A stretch of 64,000 bases of DNA from Piromyces finnis (lineage: Eukaryota; Neocallimastigomycota; Neocallimastigomycetes; Neocallimastigales; Neocallimastigaceae), in assembly GCA_002104945.1 (NCBI GenBank), contig MCFH01000017.1:434001-498000 (forward strand), in the 5' to 3' direction. The first letter of the stretch is position 1; each line of letters starts with the position of its first letter. The notes under the pieces are model-generated. The model searched no databases. It was not told the DNA's origin and saw only the letters and a list, made by a program, of their open reading frames with translations. This document shows, in pieces, positions 13,301 through 27,470 of this stretch. A program made the position numbers and the translations under genes.

Positions 13301-14275
13301 CTTTTCTAAATCCTTACTTTTTATTTTTAAACCTTCCATATTTTTTTCCAAATCCATCTTAGTTTCCTCTTCTTTTATTTCTTCTATTTCTTGATCATCC
13401 TCTGTTTCTTGTTTTTCCTTTGATTTTTTACCCTCTTTATCCTTTATTTTATCCGAAGCCTTATTTTTAAAATATCTACCCAAAGATGAAAACAGGGAAG
13501 AAGGTTTTTTATTAGCATTAGTATTACCCTCCTTTTTTTCTTTCTTACTTAATTTTTTAGTTAATTTATTCAATCCGGTATCTGCGGATGCCGTAACAAG
13601 TGAGCCTTGAGAATCTTTCGAATGAAGGGAATTAGAAGAATTTTGATGTTCCAAGTTTGGAACAGAAAGATAATTTCCTGATGATTTTGCCGATAATGAT
13701 GAAGGGTTATCCGGACTTTTAAGATGTGTAAATCTAGTAAAAACTTCTTTGGGTGATTTAGGAGATAAAAATGGTGAAGAAGAAGATTTTACTTTTGAAG
13801 TAGAACCTATTTTAGGATTATTTTCAGTATGAATATTTAAATTGGTCATTGTTGGATTTACAACATCTTTACTTGATGAATTTACCGTCCAATGAAGATT
13901 TGGAGAAGATTGGGTATCATTTAAATTATTTAAATCTTGCTTTTCCGACGTCTTCGCATCATAATTATTTTTATCTACTGATTCTAAACCTTGTGGAGAA
14001 GAAGAGGTAAGTGTGGTATCATCAATATCATCCTCATTTTTTAATTTTTCCTCTCCCTCAAGACTATTATTATTTAATTCGTAAAGAGAACCTTTTGGTT
14101 TTACAGGTTTAATATTATTAATACTTAAAATAGTATGTCCTGATGATTTTCCATTTAACAATTTCTTTACTCTACTTTTACTACCATGGCCAATATTAGA
14201 ATCTTTATTATTTACATTTGTTGTAGTATTGGCATCTTTATCTTTATTTTTTAAACCAAGTTTACTTTTTAACAT
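10310..14275 (-). CDS. HAL4/HAL5/NPR1-like Ser/Thr protein kinase, 2 exons
   Basis: Exon 1 is 14275-12601 (ATG at 14275-14273) and exon 2 is 12201-10310. The intron has AAAG|GTATAT and TTATAG|AT borders; the joined frame is exact and gives 1,188 residues. Residues 1 to about 690 are Ser/Lys/Asn-rich and disordered. Two cysteine clusters (CPYCHC near 690, CDCFCH near 802) may bind zinc. The kinase domain covers about 895-1165: G-loop GRGATCVV, lysine in YALKEY, catalytic loop HCDIKPEN, DFG in IIDFG and APE in YIAPEQ. GRGATCVVKL and LHHPNIIET resemble the fungal HAL4/SAT4-HAL5-NPR1 group, whose known members regulate ion and nutrient transporters. HCD replaces HRD, so it is a non-RD type; all catalytic residues are otherwise present. 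It is probably active and cytosolic. The substrate is unknown. Confidence 0.85.
12202..12600 (-). other. Intron of the kinase gene
   Basis: A 399-base phase-1 intron. Reading on the minus strand it begins GTATATATAT and ends TTATAG. It holds two tandem 51-base copies (see 12434-12535). Joining AAAG to AT gives GAT, which restores the open frame on both sides. Confidence 0.85.
12434..12535. repeat. Tandem duplication inside the kinase intron
   Basis: Two 51-base copies, at 12434-12484 and 12485-12535, differ by about one base. Core words are ATCTCACAATG and AAATGAAAATAGTAAG. A segment near 12382-12398 (AAAGTATTTCATT) is the inverted complement of part of the unit, so a hairpin is possible. 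Confidence 0.9.
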
Positions 14276-17200
14276 TTTCCTATGAGTAAAAAAAAAATTT
14301 ATTTCATTATCTGTTATCGTGGTAATATTTTTGAAAGCGGTGAAATTTAAAAAATAAATTTTATATATAAATTGATAATATTATTTTTGAATAAGTGAAA
14401 ATTAAAAAAAAAAAAAAAAAGGATTTTATGCATAGATAAATATATAGAATAGAATTATTTATTAAAAAGAAAAGGAAAAAAAAAGTTTAATTTGGTTTAA
14501 TTAATAATATATACTTAAAAAAAGATATTTTATAAGTTTTTAAATATATATATTTGAAATCAAACTATTTATTTGATAATTTCTAAAATAAATTTTTCTA
14601 TTTTTTCTATTTCGAATTTTAACTATATAGCTTATTTAATTTTTTATTTCAACTGTTTAAAAAAAAAAAAATCTATGCTATTGTATATTTTCAAAAAGTT
14701 TACTATATTTTTACCTTTCAAGATATTAAATAAATTATTCTATGTATAGTTTTTTTTTTTTCTTTTTTTTTATAAAATATTTTTTTTTTCAAAAAAAAAT
14801 ATTTTATACAATTCACAATGTTTTATAAATAATAAATTGGCTTGATTGATAAAAAATATGGCACTCAATAAATTCTATATTTTATATGGATTTATTTACT
14901 AATGATATGATAATATAATATGTAGAAAAAAAAATATATTATTATTGAGTATATTTATTTCTATTAATTGAATAATTCTATTTTTTTTCTACACTACTTT
15001 ATATATGTAGTAAATGATAAGTGCTTACATCAATTTATATTGATAAATAATTCTATTCAATGATGATATTGAATTATTTATGATTGAATGAACCAAAAAT
15101 AAATAAAAACTTTTTATTAAAAAAAGAAAAAAAAAAGATTAGTGTTAGTATTGAAATAAAAATAAAAATAAAATTATTATTATAGGTGATGATGCATTGT
15201 TATTATTTTAGATGATAAACTTTTTATTCAAAATACGCAATATTGACTATTGTTTTTCCTTATATATCCAAATAATCTTTAAGATATTCCTTATTTCTTT
15301 CCAACGATTTTAACATAAACAAAGCATTTATAACATTTATCATCAATAAAATAATCTTCATCATTGACTATTTTTCTTTAAGATATTTACATTTGTTATG
15401 ACTACTTTGCTACTTTTTTTTTCTTTTTATTCTTTTTTTTTTAATACTATTTCTATGGTTTTGTTGTTTTCTTTTTCTATTTTTTTGTAGCTTTATTTTA
15501 TACTATTTTCATAGGAAATGACAAGTTTTTTATTATAAAGATTAACGGTCAAATAATAATTTAAATAAAAAAATAAAAAAAAATAACAAAAAAAAATAAA
15601 TATTTTAATTTTTTGATTTCATTGATTTCATAATTTATTCCCCAAAAAAAAATTGAATATTTTTTTTTGGTTTTATTATAGTTGAATTTATTTAAAGTAT
15701 TATTAATTCATTCATTTATATTTATTTTTTATATTTATTTTTATTCATTAATTTATTCTTATTAAATTTATTTAATTATTTATTGATTCATTCATTTATA
15801 TTTATTGATTCATGGATGAATTCATTCATTTAGAATTATTTTATAAGAATTAGCCTTTTTTTAATAAATAAAAAATTACACCATTTTTAATAATTTTTAT
15901 GCCTAAATTTTTTGGTAAAAAGTAAAAATTAGGGAATGACAGCATTTTTTTAATCTATGATCATATATTATTTTCATATATTAACATCATTTATAAATTA
16001 AATACAATTTTCTATTGATTCATTATATTAATATTTATTGTAATTTATTATGTAATATATTTTAATATATTTATAACCATTCATTATTTCAACCCAAAAA
16101 AAATTTAATTTATAATAAAATTTTAGGAATAAAAAGTTGCATCATAATTTAATAAAAAAAATAAATAATATAATAAATAATATATTGTTATATATATAAT
16201 AATATAATAATATATTATTGTATCCTAAAAAGAATAATAAAGAGAATAAAGAGAATAATTTATTAGACCCTATAATAATAATTATTATCTCATTATTTAT
16301 TAATTATTCATTTATTCAATTATTTACTCAATCTCATTATTTATTATGCAATTATTTATTATTCTCTTTATAATTCTATCTATTATACAAAAAATGAGAA
16401 TAATAATTTATTACTAAATAATGAGAGAATAATAATTTAAAATCTAAAATTTTTAATGAGGTCATCATTAATAATGATGATGCCAAAATAAAAAAAAGAA
16501 TAAATCAGCATTTTATTAATAATATATTATTTTTATTATAAATTATCATTTTTTTATATATTTTTAATATTTTATTCTCTTTCTATTTATGTTTTATATA
16601 TATATTACTTTCTCTCTCTCGCTTTATTATGGCATCATTTTTTAGGCTTTTTTTTTTCACCATTTTTAATCTTGCGGCGGTTATCAATGAAATTTATCTA
16701 TTCATTCATTTAATTTTATTAAAGCTTTATTTCAATAATTAATTTCCATCTACTTATTTAAACAAAGATAATATATTAAAATTAAATTAATTTTATTGGT
16801 TAATAATTTTCAATCTTTCCTTATCAAGTAATATACTATTCTATTGATTATACTATAATATATAGAATAAAGTATAATTCAATGGATTATAATATATAAT
16901 TAATATATTAGATTTATTATTATGGTGCAATAGTTTATGATTCATCTGTTCATTAGTCATAAAAAAATTAATGTTACTATTGTACATTTAATATATTGTA
17001 AATATATTGGTTAATAGTAAGAATCAATATATTATTAATAACTTTATTTATAATCATTATATGCTAAATTAAAAATTTAATCTATTATCCATTGAAAAAG
17101 TCATAAAAATAAAATTGATGAGGTAATTTTTTTAATTTCTTTTGATGGAGTAAGTAAATATAAACAATCGAAATTCGGTTTATTCTATCATATATTAAAT

Positions 17201-20200
17201 TATGTGGATAATATATGGAACATTGTCAATGAATGCATAATTATAAAACTAAATAAATTATTATTTAAATTAAATGAATGAATAAATAAATAATCAATAC
17301 TTGTTATAATTAAATGAATAAATAATTATAAAATAAATAAATTATTATTTATATTAAATGAATGGATAAATCAATGATGGACGGATCATCAACCACAAAT
17401 TGGTGGTGGGTTGGATCGGTGGTAAAATGCATGATGATTCATCAAGGGAAAAAAGGAAAATGGATTGAGTGAATGACAAGAAGAATAAAGAAGAATAGCA
17501 AAAAGAAAAAAAAAATGAAATGAGTAAAAGGTATAATGAGATAATACGAATTAAATTAAAAATTAATAAAATTGTTGTTATTTTACTCTATACTACATTG
17601 CACATAATAATAGTACTAACTGACTATATTCTAATGTAAATGAATAAAAAAGGAATAATTTTATATAGAAAAATGTAAAAAAAAAAAAAAAAGTTTATTT
17701 ATTCACGTTACAATAGGGTTTTTTTCATATTGGAACGGTCTGGAGAGATACTTTTATAGAAACCTTTTCCACAAATCGTATTCAAAATTATCTTACGGAA
17801 AAAGAAGAGGATTATCGTCACGTTACAATAATTAAATGCTACTATCACGTCTTTAATAGCATTAATATTATATATTATTAAAGGTTTTATATAAAGTATT
17901 GGCGTATTTTGTATTAAATAGCATTACAACTTTTTTATAGCCAATTGCATTTATTACTTTCTTTACTAAGAATAATGACTCTACCAACTGGAATGTTGTA
18001 CCTTTTCTTATTAGTGGAATTATTAGTAGAGACTAATAAAAAAAGGTCCATCATTCCAATTAATAAAGTTTTGTCAAAAAATTAGTAAATTTTGATCTTT
18101 ACAATACCTAGAATATAATTCATTTTCTGTTTATAAGAATAAGATGAGAATGCCAAACTTTTATTTATAAAGGATCATTAGTGTTTCTTATCGTTTTCTT
18201 TATATTAAAAGCATTAAAAACAGTTTAATCAGACGTTTTATAATAATAAAAAAAAAAGCTTTTCTTTTTACCAGCCTATTTAATGGTCTGAACTTTAAAG
18301 TTTGAAAACTTTGTTTATTATTACTTTTATAAATTAATTAGATTGACATATAATAAATGTAAAAGTATATTTTAATATATAGATATAATATATTTATAAT
18401 ACATATTAAATGTATATAAATAAATAGAATTATATAATTAATGACATTTATTGTATAGTATTAATTTAATTTTAATATATGAATTAATTTATTTTTATCT
18501 ATAAACAAATAAAGTAAATTTATATTTAGGAAAAATTATTTTTTATCAGCGAATCAATGAAGAATGAAGCTTCTGCTAACAATTTGTAAAGGGTTAGGGA
18601 TTAAAAGAAACCTTTTTGAAAAAATACTAACATCAACAAGGAATGTATAGAAGAATTAATTTGAAAGACTTGGGCATTAAAAGTCAAAATAATTAATAAT
18701 AAGAAAATAATAATAATATGAATTAAATAATCTGTTTATTTAATAAAGTGAAAAGTATATACAAAAAATGTTATTAAAAACACTACAAATTAAAAAAAAA
18801 AAGCTTATTTATATAGAATTATTCTTTTTTTTTTTTTAATCGTTTCCAATTTTATTAATATTATTTGTAACCAGAATAAAAAAAAAAAGTTAAATAGGAA
18901 TACAAGTATTCTTTTATATATATATATATTGTTTTTATGATTAGCTAAATATATATATATATCTGAGATTATTTCTACGATTATTTTTAGTTATCATTAA
19001 AAATTTAAACTTTTTATAAATAAAATGTGAGCTGTCATAAAAAGTGTAATGGAAAGTATAAATGTTATTATATGGATCATCCACACCACACTATAAAAAG
19101 TTTATTTTTTAATGATATTTCAGATATTTCACTCCAGACAACAACATTATTCAATAATATATATTTCATTTAAAGGTTGAAAACCCCTTTATTTTTAATC
19201 ATTTTATATATAACAATATATAATAATGATTAATTACATAAAATTTAATATTTATTATTTGAGTAATTGCTTAACATTTATTCATTTATCACTCCATTTT
19301 TTGATATATATGGAGGTGTTTTAGTTGGAGAGGACTGAGATCCTTTCTATATGAAATATAGAAAACTCTTTTTTATAAAATTATAAAAGTATAAAGTATC
19401 TGCTATATTAATTTTTTTTTTTTAAAAAAAAAAAAAGTTAAAGTGAGAATAATAAAGTGTGTTCATTTAAAAATTGTTGTATGAAACTGAAAATTTCCTT
19501 AAAGTTTTACTTCTATGGCTATAAAAAGTATAAAATTTATCTATGATAAATATAAAACAAAACTAAAATAACATATATCATCCTAAATAAAAAAGAAAAA
19601 AAAAATTAGGATGATATTATGAAAAGTAGTAATTTGAATTTTTTTTTTTTTTTTATAATATTAGTGGGATCAGTTTACGTAGTTTTTTTTTTCTTGTAAT
19701 CTTCAAATAATTTCTTTATGAAATATCCAACAACTCTTTTTCTAAACATTTTTTTTTTATCTTCTTCCCTCCCCCCCCCAAAAAAAAAATAAGATTAAAT
19801 TTATTTTTATTTTTTTTTTAATATTGGAAAAAATGAGTTTTTGGACAGTGATAAAGTAACCAAATTGTTTATTTCTTGGACAATGTCACCCCATAGAAAT
19901 AAGGAAGGAGGGGGTTTTAAAACATTCATTTACTATAAAAAAAGATATTGAAAGATTTATATATATATAATTTTATTTATTTATTTTTATTTATTTTTTT
20001 TTTATCAAAATTAATATTTGGTATGTTTTTTTAATTATTCTATATTTTTTTGATTATTGATTTTATTTTATTTATTCATTATTCAATATTAATATTTCTC
20101 TCTTCTTCTTTTTTTTTTTTATGTTAGTATTAAAAAAATAAAAAAAAAAAAAAAAAAGAAAAAAAAAGAAAAACAAAATAGGAATAATAAATTAATACTA

Positions 20201-20660
20201 TCTCTATTAGTTCTAATTTGATAACTATTTGAAGATATATACATTTTAGTTACATATATATCAATTTATCTATCATGTTAAATGATGTTTTTTTTTTTTG
20301 AAATATTTCAAAAAAAAAAAAAAAAGTTTGAATAAAACATTATATTTAAAGAAGGCTGATTTATTATATCAATATAAAATGAAAAAAAAAAAAATTCTTT
20401 TATATAAAATATAATCCCTTCTTTTTTTATTTTTCATTTTTTTATTACTCTTATTGAGTAAGTTATAAATAAATTCGTAGAAAATTTGTAATAAGATAAA
20501 AAAAAAAGTTTGATTGAATGTGAACATTATAATAAATTGAAAGATTATGTATTATAGAGATAAAAAAAAAAAAAAGGCTACAAAATTGTTTTGTTAAATT
20601 ATTTTTTCTCTTTTTCGTAACTTTTTTTTTTTTTCATAGATAAAATTTGTATTTTTTTTT
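14276..20660. other. 6.4-kb AT-rich gene desert
   Basis: No open frame over about 60 codons and no recognisable exon was found on either strand. It contains poly-T/poly-A runs, TA dinucleotide tracts (for example near 18915 and 18950) and short ATTTATT-type repeats around 15700-16450. It should include the kinase promoter (right of 14275) and the 3' region of the gene ending at 20661. Slightly less AT-rich islands at 17370-17480 and 17700-18080 show no coding frame. Confidence 0.5.
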
Positions 20661-22813
20661 TTAATCTAATGCAATATTTGGTACATAAGTAGTATTGATG
20701 GGTTTTTGAGTCATAGTATGATTTGGATTACTATGACTACTATGGCTACTATGATTACTTCTTGCAGAAAGTGGTGATTTTCTCAGGTTGGATGGACTAC
20801 TAGGAATTTGAAGTGAAGTAGTATTTATACGTAATTGACTATCGGATTGACGTAATTTTAATGTTTTTAAAGCATATTTACTTAAAGTTTTATTTTCATT
20901 ATTAAATAATGCCGGTCCATCAGAAACTAAATCATTTATGGTGGGTTCTTGGAAATTATTAACAATAGAAATACGACTAAGATTACTTTTTGTTGATGAT
21001 TTGGCGTTGGTTTCGACATTATCTAGAGATATGAATTTATTAAATAAATATACACAAAAAAAAATATTTTTAATATTTAATATTCCCTTTTCGATGGTAA
21101 ATAAATTCTTTCTTTTTTTTTTAAGAAAAATGAATGATTAAAAAAATTTTATAGTATTATTATTATATATATTATTAAGAAAAAAAAATTACCTTGATTA
21201 GTTGATGGTATATGAGATGAAGAGGATAATGGTGGGGATGGAGAGGATGCAAATTTTTTATTTTCATTATTCAAATTTAGGGTATTTGTACTAATTGGTG
21301 TACTATTCATTTTTGTAGCTGGTTTAAATAATGACATTCTGGCCTTGCCTTTAATATTATCAGCAGATTTAGATTTCTTAAGAATATGTAAAAAGGATAA
21401 ACTTTTTCTGTTATTCTTTTTTTCTTTTTTCTTTTCATCTTCTTGAACCTTGTTACCGTTGGTCTTTGGGGAAATTTCTTCATTAGTTTCAGTACTAGAT
21501 GGATGACTACCAACTGGATAACCATTGCTATATGTCATATTAATTAAATTATTTCTGTAATTAATTTGTGGACGATGATAAAGAGGAATAGCATGTTCTA
21601 AATTTGGACTAGTTAAACCTGGCTCTTCATATACAACATGACTTCCATAGGGTATTGGTTCATGACCAACATTTTTTTCATAGTTTGGGTCATTAATTTC
21701 GTCTAATGATTTAATGGGTGGTTTATAATGAGCCAAATCTAATGGATTATTAATTCCTGAACCAGAACCTCTTCTATTTTTGGAATCAAGTCTTTTTGGA
21801 CTAATAAAAGTATCTGGTAAATTATTGAAATTAATGTCGCCGTTTGGGAGGAAAACATTTCTACCTCCTTGAGGAGGTCTGTTAACATCAACTTCTTTAG
21901 ATTGATTTTCAAAATTTTTTGATTCTTTTGGAGAATCGACCCTTTCTTCATCTGGTAATGTATTTATACAGGTTTCTGTTAGTGCTTGTTGTTTATTGTT
22001 CGTGGTTTCTTCAGTGATTTCTTCAGTGTCATCACTTTCGATAAATGGTACAACAACACTTTTGACGGGATTAGTTTTACCACTATTATTATTGTTATTA
22101 TTATTGCTTTCTTCCAAATTATCTTCCAAGGATCTATTACTGTTGCTGTGTTGTACTGATGAATCGTTTGCTTCATTTGTTAATGATTCACTTTTACCTT
22201 CTTGCTTTTCCTCACTATCCAAGGTAGAATTAGCTTTGTTAAAATCAAGTTTAATTTTTTTAACATTTTTACTTTTACCCTCAAGTTCGTCTACTTCCAT
22301 ATTATTAATTTTTTCTTGCTCCACCTTACTAAACATATTCATCTTTTTTTCTTCTGTAATACTATTATTATTTAAATAATCAATAAAATCTGATGCATCA
22401 TCTTTTGGAACCTGATTACTGTAATAAACATTAGATTTTCTTGCTTCAATTCTTGATAAAGTCAATTCATACAATTCACGTAAAGTGACTTGTTCAACAT
22501 TTTCTATAGGTTTTCTATCATAATCATTTTTACCGTAACTATTGATATTATAAAAGAGACATTTCAATTCGTTTTTTTTTAATATATTCATTTAAATTAT
22601 TATATATATTGTATATTTTTTATAAAATTTAAAATGTTATTAAACCATTAATAATTCATTTTTTTTTTTAATCTATATCTTCACTATATCAAAAAAATTT
22701 ACTTACGTATATTCAAAATCGACTTTTTGTTCAAAACTAACCGATTTTTTTGGTTTGTTTAAATACTTTTTAAAAGGTAAAATATAATCTCTCTTATTAT
22801 ATACTACATTCAT
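20661..22813 (-). CDS. Disordered protein with KSVSF (RVxF-like) motif, 3 exons
   Basis: Exon 1 is 22813-22707 (ATG at 22813), exon 2 is 22538-21193 and exon 3 is 21022-20661 (TAA at 20663-20661). Borders are ATAC|GTAAGT...CAATAG|T and CAAG|GTAATT...CTCTAG|AT. Both joins keep frame and total 1,815 bases, 604 residues. The N-terminus (MNVVYNKRDY...) carries KPKKSVSFEQKVDFEY; KSVSF fits the RVxF pattern used by protein phosphatase 1 regulatory subunits. Near residue 50 a short helical part (TLRELYELTLSRIEARK) is followed by Ser/Asn/Glu-rich disordered sequence. A basic stretch reads RKSLSFLHILKKSKSADNI, and the last exon is Ser/His-rich. No enzyme domain is seen. A role as a PP1-binding or scaffold protein is a guess. 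The frame extending past 21193 is intron. Confidence 0.75.
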
Positions 22814-24039
22814 TTTTGTATTATTTAAATTTTATTTTAAAAATATTTTACAAATTAAACTAAAAAAATTTGAAAAATTGTTTTTTTTATTAAAATAAAT
22901 AAAATTGAAGATTTTTTTTTTTTTTTTGATATATTTTCTATTTTTTTTTCTTCTTGTTTGCTTTTATAATTAACTATTTCTTTTTGTTTAAAAAAAATTA
23001 TATATTTTCTTTTTTTTTTTTTTTAATTGAATTTTAGGTTTGATTATTTTTATTTTTGTTTTGTTGTTTTTTGTTTCTTTTTATATATTTATTTTTTTTC
23101 TTTGTTAATATTATTTCTTTATTTTATACTTTTTTTTTTTTCTAGGTTTACTTTTATTTTTGTTAATACTATTTATAATAACAATAATAATAATAACAAA
23201 TGAAATGAATTTTATTTCAATACAATTAATGTTTAATGAAATAATCTACAGTTGAATTTTCATTTATTACTATTATTACTTTATTTTTTTTTTTTATTTA
23301 AACTTTGTTTTTTTTTTGTTGTTGTTGTTGTTAACTATTGTTTTTTTTGTTTGTTTGTTTGTTGTTGTTTAATTGATTTTGATTTACTTTTTGTACTTTT
23401 TTTTTTTTTCTTAAAATAACATCTTCAATATTATTATATTTTGATTTAAACCTTTTTTTTAAAAATAAAAAAAAGAAAAAAAAAAACAAAATTTTATATT
23501 TAATATATATAAAAAAGAATATTTCTTTATAATAATTATTTAACGTTTATTTTATTAATGTAATAAAAAAAACATTATTAAAATTGAAATTAAAATTGAA
23601 ATTGAAATAATAATAAAAAAACAAAAGAAAATAATTTATAAAAGATGATTTTTTTTTTTTTTTTATAAAATTTATTAATAATTAATATATAAATGTATAA
23701 AATAACTAATAATTAAATAAATTTATAGGATTATTATTAGCATTTATATTAATAAAAATTAAATGAATAGAATAATTAATAGTTAAATAAATTTATTATT
23801 TATTTATTATTTATATAATATTTATATATAATTAATATATCATCACAATTTCATTATTATAATTATTATCAACAAAAAAACAATTAGATAATATATTGTC
23901 AATATATTATTAATACTCGTTATTATATATGTTATATATTAAAAATATTATTTGACAATAAAGAAAACATTATTATTTTATTAAATCCATAAAATAATTA
24001 TTATATTTTAATATATGGAATTATTACAAAGTCAACAAC

Positions 24040-24202
24040 GTTTTAGAATTTGATTACACAACATCTTTAATGAATTTATTACTAATTAAAGTTCATATAC
24101 GTTGACATTTTAATATATTTATTATTAATTAAAGTTTATACACATCGACATCTTCAATAGTTTTACTATTATTTAAAGTTCAAGTGCATTGACATTTTAA
24201 TT
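24040..24202. repeat. Imperfect tandem repeat, about 43-base period
   Basis: Three clear copies of a unit reading roughly ATTAAAGTTCATATACGTTG followed by ACATTTTAAT start at 24085, 24128 and 24170. A more degenerate copy precedes them. Confidence 0.65.
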
Positions 24203-27200
24203 TATATTTAATTAATTTTTATTATTTTTATTAAAAAAAAAGATTGATAAATTAATTTTTTAATAAATAGTAACTATAAAAAACAAAATGATTAACAAGA
24301 TTTAATTAAATTGATTAATTATTTATATTAGAAATAATTAGTATTTTTTTTTTGAGTAAATTTTTTAAAATTTTAAAAGATTTTTTAAGACTAATTTTTT
24401 TGAATAAATTTTTAAAAAAAAATAGAAAAAAAAAAAGCATCTATTTTTGTACTTTTTCTTTTATGCATTAAACCAAAATAGGGTTAATGCATTCTTTTTT
24501 TTTTATTTTTTTTATTATAAAATATTATGTAATTACCAATTTTTAAATTTTTATTTCTCCAATTGTAAATTAATTTTTTTTTTATTTTTATGAGTATAAA
24601 ACTAATAATCAAATGAAATTGATTCAAGCCACGAATCAAATGAAAAGGTGCCACAAATTATAAATTTAGGTAAATTAAAAAAATGAAAAATGTTACAAAA
24701 AAATTGAGTAACCCTAAAATAAAAAGGTTAGGTTTAAATGAAAAAAAGCTTCTTTATTATTGAAAGAAAGGCTTAAAAATATTTTTAGAATGAATAAAAA
24801 AAAGTGTTTTTCTTTTATTTTATATAAATATCTTTCATAAATATTTCATAAATTTCTTATTAACATTTATAATTCTTTTTTTTTTTTTTTTTTATAAAAA
24901 AATGTTTCAAATTTTAAAAATTTAAATTTTTTTTTTAACCGCCGTTTTTTTTTTTTTTTTTTTTTTACTTTTAACCGCTTTTTTAACCATTTTTGGATTG
25001 ATTTTTTTTTTTAGCAAAACTTTAAAAAAAGACTTTTTTTTTTTATTAAAATATTCAATTCAAAATTTTGAATATTGCAAGAAATGAAAGTACATCATCA
25101 TGAACTAATAAAATGAACTTTTTATAAAAATTGAATTTTTTAATGTGTTGCTGTTTCCTTTTCTTTAATTTTATAGTGAAATGGTGTGTGTGTTGGATTA
25201 ATAGCAAACTTTTTATTGTTGTACTGCAACTAAGAATAAATATTTTTTTTAATTTTAAACACGTCCTTTTAATTTATATTCCAATCATTCATTCTAAGGC
25301 ATTTTTATTGGTATTTTATATTGAATCTTCATTTATTTAAAAAATTAATAGTTTTCATATTTGACAAATGATGATACAACATTGTAATCTTGGAAAGTAT
25401 TAATTGGTTTCCTTTTACATTCACTCTGATTTTATTATTAATGTTGTTTGTACTCTGTAGCAATATCCTCTGATTTTATTAATGTAAGAAAAAAGTCTAA
25501 CAAATAAAGATTAAAGTAATATTATTAAAATAATTGTATATAATTGTATATCTAAAAAACTAAAAAGAATAAAAATAGTATAAACAACAACATATTAAGG
25601 ATAAAAAGTTTTCATCAATTTTGAATTTTGACAATCTTTTATTATAAGATATTTTTAATAACTTTTTATATAAAATAAAAATTAAAGTATAGATTTTTAT
25701 TATATTATTAAAAGTCAAATGTTTTTTTTTTTTTTTTTATTTTTGTTAAATTTCATATACTATTCTGTTGTTGCTTTTTTCATATTTATATATTATAGTT
25801 TTTTGTGAATTTTTAAAATAGACTATTTAATAATCTAACATCTAAAAACAAATATATATGATAAAAATTCTGGAAATAAAGAGCGATGGTATAACAAAAA
25901 GATGATATTTCTATTAACTTACAGTTCAGATTAAAAATATATGATATCAAAAAGCCAATTAACCAATTAATTCATAAACATTACAAAGGTAAATATAAAG
26001 AAACATAACAAGCAAAAATAAATATTAAAAAAAAGATAAAATAATGATGACTTAATTAGGTTAAAACAAAATATATATCATGCTTATATTGGAATTTTAC
26101 TCATAAAAATAATGTCTATAAAATAATTTAATTGATATTATTTAAAAAATAAATAATAAATATGTTAATAAGAAAAATTAGTCTTTTAATGATAATACAT
26201 TATATAATTTATAACAAGCATTTATAAAAAAAACCCCTTCGCTCATATTTAGTTAATCATTTTTTCTTAAATGAGTATTTAAGAAAAAATAATATAAGAA
26301 AAAATAAATCTGATAATTTATAATTTTTAATAATAAAATTTTTGTAAACATGAATAGTATATGTAATATCAATTCATATTCATATTTGCATAAATATAAT
26401 AATATAAAGCTATTAAAAATTATAATTTTTTTTTTAATCTTTATAATGAAAAAGTCTTTTTATTTTTCAAATATAATTAAAAGATGTGAAAAATAAAGTA
26501 AATAAAAAAAATTTGAATATTTATTATTATAAAAATGGTAATGTTAATGTATCATTAAACTGAAATGTATCATAATAACATTAGTTATATTTTTCCTTTT
26601 TTTTATTACTCATCAAATATAACTTTAAAATTACCCATTAATCAAATAATATTTAAATAGAATTATTAATATATATATATATACTTTATTATTTATATTC
26701 TATAAATAATAAAATTAAAATGTAATGTTATTTTTGTAATTTCCTATTTTATTTTTATTTCATATTAATAAATAATTATTACTACAGTAAGAATAATATA
26801 AATAATATAAAAATCATTATTTAAATTCTCTTATTTTTTAATATTCAATCTCTATCGTTAAATAATTTTTTTTATATTTTTTTAATATTCAATCTCAATA
26901 TTGTTTAATAATTTTATTATTTTATTCATTCTTCCTTTTATTATAACTTTAAACTTTTTATATTTATAGAAAAGGTTATACTAGAAATCAAGTAATTATA
27001 ATTTAACTTTTTTTTTTTCTTTTTTTTACTTTAATCATAAATAATTTTATATATTTTATGATTCATTGTAAAACTCTTTTAAGTTTTAACTTTGTTAATG
27101 AATTTTAGGGATCAATTTTTTTTAAAGTTTTTTTTTTTATTTCTCCCAAAATTACCTATAATAATTTGATTTTAAATCAAAAAGAATCTATTAATACTTT

Positions 27201-27361
27201 TTTATTATACTTTTTAGGGTTATAAAATATATACATACTTTTTATATTTGATTTTATTCCGAATAATTTACATTAATTTTATAGTTATAATTTAATTATT
27301 ATTATAATTACATATATTCATATTGATTTTAACTTTAAAATAGTTAAAAATTCATAATCGA

Positions 27362-27418
<57 letters not shown>

Positions 27419-27420
27419 TA

Positions 27421-27470
<50 letters not shown>
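27362..27470. repeat. TAA/AAT trinucleotide microsatellite
   Basis: About 110 bases of AAT repeat, interrupted once by TTAG. The Tyr-only minus-strand frame across it is an artefact. Confidence 0.95.

Noticed and set aside
25131-25340. Short hydrophobic frame in the 22.8-28.1 kb desert
   Set aside because: No ATG context, no domain, no neighbouring exons; composition matches the surrounding AT-rich DNA.
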